Shown: piece after piece, positions 19,861 to 25,672 of the stretch | How positions within the stretch are numbered: the stretch's first letter is position 1 | Layout: every line of letters begins with the position of its first letter | Assembly: GCA_000969725.1 (NCBI GenBank) | Contig: JXSR01S068413.1 | DNA length: 25,672 nucleotides | Direction: 5' to 3' (one strand) | Source of the DNA: Ophiothrix spiculata | Taxonomy: Eukaryota; Echinodermata; Ophiuroidea; Amphilepidida; Ophiotrichidae | The notes under the pieces: model-generated | Databases searched by the model: none | What the model saw: the letters and a program-made list of their open reading frames with translations, nothing else | Told to the model about the DNA's origin: nothing | Position numbers and translations under genes: made by a program

Positions 19861-20963
19861 TAACCTCAGGTAAACTACAACGATTCATTGTTTTCTAATA
19901 TACAGTTCTTTATTAATATTAACAAGTTCTAAGGTACCAATTATTTTACTAAATGATTTCATTTTTTTTAATAGTTATAACCAACAATTTGGTGTTACAC
20001 GTATCAGCAAATTAAAATCTTGCGACAAAATATCATCAAAACCGAACTATATAAGTACCAGACATTGCGATTTGTGAATATACTTCGCTACAGTTTCGAC
20101 AATACATATCAAAATTCTGATTGTTTCCGTTACGCACTTCACGCCACCGTTCATTCATATTTCATAGGGAATATGTGGCAAGGAGGCACGCCTGTAAACA
20201 CCATTACCCAACTGGGTCAAACTCTTTATTTCTAATGAATTGGAACTAGATTGAAGAATTGCACAAATGGTACACCCTATTAAATCCATCACTGAAAAGA
20301 GGCAATATAAATTGTCATTCGCCGCACTCAAATTATAGGAAAGTTGTCAAATTGGTAATAATTCATGATGTTTGTTTCTCGGTTAGACTGCGGAGAAGAA
20401 TGTAGAAAAAGATACAAATTGTAACAAAACGCGTAAGGTAATTACCGGATGCTGATACATTTTACACTCGGGTAAGATATACTGCTACACGGGATGTTAA
20501 GGTCGGGCCAAGGCACCATACTTTCAGACAGAATGCTTAAAATATATCTCAGATCTCATATCTGACTTATCAAAATAACCAGTGACGTTTTATCTGCTGC
20601 AAAACTTGCTTGGAAAACATAAAAGTACATTAGAGAGCAAAGTTATTTAATAAATACAATAATGATTATGACTTTCTATTCTGAAAAGAACTTCCTCATC
20701 TGAGAAGAGCTTAAAATATCTGTATTTTGGGAATGTTTACATTTGATTGTTTCGTAGGCACCTGATTTATAATAGGACCTTTAACAATGTTGCTCTCATG
20801 TATTAACATATATTAGCAAATTAATAATACCATTAAGTTATCTTTCAGTTAGTATGTTATTTAATCAACGAACTAGACACTCTCCACACGCCATGGTACG
20901 TCGTAAGACAAAGATCAACATGATTGAATATGTTTAAGCATAATTAAAATTCTATGAACTATT
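19861..20963. other. Upstream of the receptor exon, no exon identified
   Basis: On the plus strand this should be intron or upstream region of the glutamate receptor gene. A TATATAAG lies at 20049-20056 and could be a TATA box, but no following first exon with a signal peptide is evident. The 60-70 codon frame from 20020 to 20235 has no recognisable content. No plus-strand donor preceded by a Gly first base in a credible frame was found. Confidence 0.4.
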
Positions 20964-21003
20964 TTGGATAATAACACATACTCTATTTCTTCTTATTTTT
21001 CAG

Positions 21004-21171
21004 GTGGTATATTCCGTGGATCAGAGGAGATGCCTACTGCAAAGGAAAAAGCTTTTAGATTTGCTATCGACTATATGAATAAACATAAAAGGAAGTCAAA
21101 AGGTGAAAGGCAACTAGTACCAGAAGTCAAATATTTAAATGTACCAGACACATATGAAGCAATGAAAAGAG
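21004..21171 (+). CDS. Ionotropic glutamate receptor, kainate-type: amino-terminal-domain exon
   Basis: The exon is 168 bases, phase 1 at both ends, between TTCTTCTTATTTTTCAG and GTGAGT, both excellent splice sites. With the split first Gly codon it reads GGIFRGSEEMPTAKEKAFRF, then AIDYMNKHKR, and later LVPEVKYLNVPDTYEAMKR with a split last codon. This matches the start of the extracellular amino-terminal (LIVBP-like) domain of kainate receptors: GGIF on the first beta strand, the AFR(F/Y)A helix with a following N, the LVP/LLP strand, and the D(S/T)(F/Y)EA(T/M)K helix, after which family members continue with a Cys. The receptors are tetrameric glutamate-gated cation channels of the plasma membrane; this domain directs subunit assembly. 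The linker (KRKSKGERQ) is longer and more basic than I expect for vertebrate kainate subunits. Adjacent exons are not visible. AMPA-type or a lineage-specific iGluR is possible but fits less well. Confidence 0.8.
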
Positions 21172-21199
21172 GTGAGTCAAGTTCCTACAGTGTCAAAAT

Positions 21200-21247
21200 T
21201 GTTGTTGTTGCTCTTGGTGGTGTTGTTGTTGTTGATGTTGTTGTTTT
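21200..21247. repeat. Imperfect (GTT)n microsatellite
   Basis: TTG/GTT triplets run from about 21200 to 21247 with a few interruptions, about 30 bases beyond the donor of the receptor exon. Confidence 0.85.
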
Positions 21248-21367
21248 ATGTTGTTGTCGTAACTGTCCCGATGACAATATTTTTTTTTTCGCCTAAGTAT
21301 TTTATCTGATACGACGGGTCGTAATTTCTTTTACTTATAACCCGGAAGTGGAATGCTTTTTTAATAG

Positions 21368-21820
21368 GTTTCACTGTTGTTTGAGGTGGACATTTATTCA
21401 GTTTTAACCCAAAATTCACATTTTTGCTTCACAAAAAGTTATAAACAGGTAAAAATAAATGGAATATTTTGAATAATAAAGTTTTGACCCCAAATTTTAA
21501 TTTATGTTGATTGAAATTTAGATGATTTTTGAGCCCACTTATTGGTATGTTTTTAAATTCAGATTTGTGCAAAAATGAGGGCGCTATACATATTTCAAAT
21601 TATTGATTATATTTGATTATCGATTATGTTGTTTGATCTGTAAAGATTTTAGCTAAAAATGATAAATAAAATGTTCTGGATTTGCATATCTAATTTCAGA
21701 AGTACACACATGTATACAACTTCTATATCAAAAATAGGTTTTTATGAATAGCGCCATCTATTTTGACACTAACAAATAAAATGTCCCTTTTTTTTTCTTG
21801 GGTTTAAACAACAGTGGTTT
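21368..21820. mobile_element. 445-bp MITE, TIR CACTGTTGTTT, TSD GTTT
   Basis: The body is 21372-21816. It starts CACTGTTGTTTGA and its reverse-complemented right end starts CACTGTTGTTTAA, so 11 bases are identical, and further in both ends carry a GGACATTT(T)ATT motif. GTTT lies outside both ends (21368-21371 and 21817-21820). CACTG ends with a 4-base duplication are reported for Chapaev-type CMC elements; the assignment is inference. There is no coding capacity. It lies in the intron after the receptor exon. Confidence 0.6.
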
Positions 21821-24800
21821 ACAACTGATTTTTTCAAAATTTCCTCAAAATGTCTGATACCCAGGTATATATCTTATTAAGAATAATTTTATAACTCAAA
21901 ATATGTCGGAGTTCAAAAATGGATTCCATTCGTAGTAAAGTTATTCAAGTTTATTTAAAGAACCATTTTACCAAAGTATTCTTTGATTTTACTGAGTACG
22001 GGCTTTTTATCTTTTAAAACCTGGGATAACAAGGTTATTTTGACCCTCGCCCCCTTCGAATCCTGGTCAGACATTTTCAAACTAAAGTGCCCTCAACTGA
22101 AATCGTGTTCCTCATTCGGGCGTGTAGAGCGTATCAGGTAATCAGCATGGGGAATATGTTATGCGTTTACCTAAAAAGCATATACTGGAATTTGAATAAC
22201 TCTAAGCGAAGGCAGGATTCACCAATATCATTAAGTAATTTGAATGCATATACATTTTTAGCAAGTAAACATATGTAGAACCATCAGAATTATTTGTTTT
22301 ATCAATTGTCTTTTCTCCTCTGTTGTAGCGTGTTGTGTTTAAATGTATTGAATGAAATAAATATATATCTTTTGAGTAACTTGATCAATGATTTCAATTA
22401 GTGTATTCATATTCAGTTTAATCAGCACTAATGATCTTAAATAGTATTTACGAAAATTTTGGACGAACTAGTCTAATTACTAAACCACTCTCTCATTCTG
22501 GGGCTAATTGTTTTGCTAACCTTACAACCCAAGTGTAAGAACTATATGGAGATTATTTTAACATTATTATTCAATCATCTTTATTCAAAATTCAAATAAC
22601 TAACATAAAATACAAAAATAGAATAAAGGAAGCACTCGAAACAAAGCCAGCTGGTGCCTTCAACTTTTAAATATTTAATTTGAGTGCAAACAATTAAATA
22701 TAATCATTACATGTTACCTTTCAAATTGCATGTGTTTCTCAAGATGAGTGTGCTGTTGAAAAGAAATTCATATTTCAAAAAAACATGAACGCAATGTGTC
22801 TGTTGTAAGAACAAAAAGACAAAAGACACAATTTAAAATAAAAAAGGGAATTTATCTTATAATTCGACATCAAAATGACAGTAATGTCAAGACAGTTTAC
22901 CCTACGATACAGAATCAAGTCAAAATCCTTTCAAGAAAGAAAATAAGATACATCACGAATGTCCCAGAGTAATAGAATTATCGGTTTCCAATTTCTCATA
23001 GATGTGTAGTATTGATAATTCGGAAATAAAAGCCTTTTGCAAATCCTCTGTTTCACTCATGCTTGTTTATGTCTTTCACGGCTATCCCTTGGGTAGTATA
23101 CATTTCAACTCATTTTATAATTTGACATTTGACCTATGCAAACAACATATAAATGATTTCAAATGTATGATCCATTAAAATCAAAATCAAAGCAATGAAA
23201 GTTGAGAGCTAGGCAATTCCAGGAAATTATTTATACAATGTACAATTATGGAGACTGACATTTGAACTCGGTGGATGTCGGTTTTTTTTTCCTAGTCTGG
23301 TTGATTCACATCTTGTACCCCTAAGGCGTATGTCATTTACCGACTTAACGATCTGTCCGTGCGTATGTTATATAGAAACCCAATGCTACTTTCTTACCCG
23401 TTAAGTCTGTTTATAATGTATTAAGGTAGTTTCAGTTTCACTTGAAAATTTTTAGCATATGATTGGTAACCTTCTCCGGTATCCTAGAGTATTTTCATTG
23501 TCAATACTAATATATAACTGTAGTAAGCTTAGTGACTTGGTTTTACAAAAGTATCATGTTTGCGGTGTAGCCGTTACATTCTTGAGGAAGATAGAGGGTT
23601 TTCCTACTCTCATATTGCGTCATGCTATAGCTTATACATTCCAGGTTTTTTTATCTTCTTCTTTTGCTGTAATTGCCGCAAGAGCAGAGTTTATATGGCA
23701 ACAGCTGATAACATCCATGCATCCGAGACTAATAATACCCTTAAGCTTAACTCTTCCTACATATGCCCTTACATCATGTACATGTATGTTAAAAAGGCAC
23801 AACCCTGAAGCTGATGTAGCGGTTTAGAATAATTATAGTTGAATCCCAGGTGCACGTGGTTGTATAAGAAAAATGGATAAAAATCACTTTATACCAACAA
23901 TGTACTTAGTGAAAATTTAAGTAACAATAACATTAGTGCATTTCGATTTTTATCACAAAATAGTAAAGTTGTCCGATTTTCAAATAATACATCCAGTTCA
24001 ATCAGACAGAATACATTAACACGATTTTTGATAATGTTCCATTATTTTTTATTTTTGACACAGATAAGAAGCAAGAGTTTATTTAATTTTAAGTTCATTT
24101 ACACCTTTTAAGATGTTAAAGGAACTGGCTATCAAAATAAATCAACTACCTATCAAAAACTCAACTTGATATAAACTTTCGCTAATCCAAAGATTTTTGC
24201 TTTTCGCTCATACGTTTTACCAAAATCTCGAAAAGTTGAAGCAATCGGACTGAAGTCTTTTGACTTAACAAAAACGACAACAATACTTGTGGAAAGGACC
24301 TTCAAATCCGACTGATGATATAATATAATGATAATGATATTTATTAACTTTCCAGAGCTCTGTCGATAGCTTTTGCATGAAATTGTATTTTAATATATTT
24401 TAATACGTACAATTATATCTTTTTGGTTTTGTTCTAATCAGTAATTATCAAAACAGACAATGACCTGAAGTCAAGTGTGCGATATTTAATTTATATTTTG
24501 AGTACTCCAGATATTTACAAAATTTAAATATCTCTCTTTCTATATTTTCAACAAAATAACAACAAATTATTGCTTTTTGCAGTTAAGAAAATGCAATTGA
24601 ACGTTTTGTCCCGGCGTAGCAGGAATTATAGTAGCTTATGGCTTATTAGATTAATAATTGCTTATACGGATTTTATTTTAAAATACCATATAATTTTGAT
24701 TATTATATAAAACAACAAAATTGGGATTCGTTTTTGTTGATGAGCACATTTCCTTGGCCTGTAAGAAATTTCATTTTACGTCTTTGTTTGTTTTCCATGG

Positions 24801-25373
24801 CAAAATCAGAATTTGTTTTCGGGTCAAGTATTTTCTAAGTAAAGACTGAAATGCAGACATGCTTGAAGAAAGAATCGTCTGATATTTTTGCTGGATGTAG
24901 ACATTTGGAAAACAAATTGATAAAAACAAGTTAGGTTGTTGACACTATTGACAGCTATGCGATGATAGTATGAAGTGGTGAAGCACGAAACAATTCCCTT
25001 ATTATTACAATTTCCATTGTTAACTTACAAAGTTCGATAATCATTTGCTATTTGTGAGGATTCGATTATTGAGCATTATACTTGAAACAAACGGCTTTAA
25101 GTTTGTTTAATAGTCCAAACTCAAGAAGTGGTGTTGCGCCCAAAATGAAATATATAACGGATGATCTTCATGGTTATGTTCGTTTTCTACAATGACCAGA
25201 CATTTAACATATATGAATAAATTATAGCTTAATTAGGTGTTTTACCCAAGTTTGAAGCCTTTGTGTTAATGTTTATTATGATAAGTATCTATCCTTGATT
25301 AACAAATATTGACAGAAATAAGAAAATCGCAAGTTATCATATGATACAACCCAATTATGCTAATCACCTTACC
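21821..25373. other. Probable receptor intron sequence, no exon identified
   Basis: No stretch here resembles the next part of the receptor amino-terminal domain with fitting splice sites. The 122-codon plus frame at 23459-23827 and the frame overlapping it at 23560-23808 have no recognisable content. At about 22555-22680 the minus strand shows GAATAAAGATGATTGAATAA followed by T/A-rich triplets, which looks like a LINE 3' tail but lacks coding support. Confidence 0.4.
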
Positions 25374-25639
25374 ATGTCACAAACGTCACGAAAACAAATA
25401 ATAAAGGAAAGTGTGATAAAGAAAAAATCACACTTCACCGACTTTCTCGTGTATGGTCTCATGGAGCATAAACCCAGCTTTCTCTGATGTCACAAACATC
25501 ATGGAACGGTGCATTAACTTTATTCTTGAACTTGGGAAGATATTTATTTGAAAGGTTTGATTAACTAGTAAAAATATTAACACAGCTTTTGAACAATAAA
25601 TACTTAAATTCATAATTTTGGTCACTAACGTCACGAAAT
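25374..25639. repeat. Three spaced copies of a TCACAAACGTCACGAAA motif, with a hairpin
   Basis: ATGTCACAAACGTCACGAAA (25374-25393), GATGTCACAAACATCATGGA (25487-25506) and TTGGTCACTAACGTCACGAA (25618-25637) are related and lie 112-132 bases apart. Between the first two is a perfect 9-bp hairpin: AAGTGTGAT (25409-25417), a 9-base loop, ATCACACTT (25427-25435). They may be subterminal repeats of a transposon that continues past the window, or binding sites; each contains a TGACGT/TGATGT core on one strand. Confidence 0.45.
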
Positions 25640-25672
25640 AGGTATCCATACGCTGTTCCCATTGAATATAAA

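Noticed and set aside
23459-23827. Overlapping 122- and 82-codon plus-strand frames as receptor exons.
   Set aside because: Neither contains the expected next segment of the receptor amino-terminal domain, and neither has matching splice borders.

Overview
The window is AT-rich, intron-rich and full of short transposon copies. It carries one recognisable protein-coding exon, from an ionotropic glutamate receptor. A tRNA-derived SINE, a CR1/L2-type LINE remnant, a metazoan histone 3' processing signal and TTAA/TIR MITE-like elements all fit a non-vertebrate animal, most likely a marine invertebrate deuterostome such as an echinoderm or hemichordate. The species assignment is inference; nothing in the sequence fixes it.

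Left part (1-16160): this is an old segmental duplication. Positions 1-1660 match 10781-13400, apart from an extra 1.1 kb block (about 11676-12780) in the second copy. Each copy leads into a tandem array of roughly 0.77-0.92 kb units, array 1 at about 1020-8437 and array 2 at about 12830-16160. Read on the minus strand, many units contain the same pair of short open blocks: a 72-nt block ending at a GT, and a 96-nt (or 129-nt) block that starts after an AG and ends in a stop. An AATAAA follows about 80 nt later in several units. The phases of the two blocks agree. I read the array as a tandemly duplicated, largely decayed small two-exon gene family. The units around 4.4-3.7 kb, 7.8-7.1 kb and 15.0-14.0 kb are the best preserved. 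Three units are composites of about 1.2-1.4 kb that carry two terminal blocks. The arrays have been invaded by a 1582-bp TIR element (1569-3150) and by a SINE (14034-14321), and the other units serve as empty-site controls for both.

Block 11676-12780: it holds a 5'-truncated LINE 3' end and, on the minus strand, a perfect replication-dependent histone 3' stem-loop followed at the right distance by a U7-type downstream element. No histone reading frame lies next to it.

Spacer 8438-10780 and right part (16161-25672): mostly intergenic or intronic. Elements with clear boundaries are a 1364-bp DNA transposon with 16-bp TIRs and a 9-bp target duplication (16866-18229), a GC-rich piggyBac-like terminus (to 18363), a TTAA-flanked MITE-like copy (19353-19856) and a 445-bp MITE (21372-21816) in the intron after the receptor exon. 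The receptor exon (21004-21171, plus strand) encodes the start of the amino-terminal domain of a kainate-type glutamate receptor. Its neighbouring exons are not visible, so most of 21172-25672 is probably the next intron.
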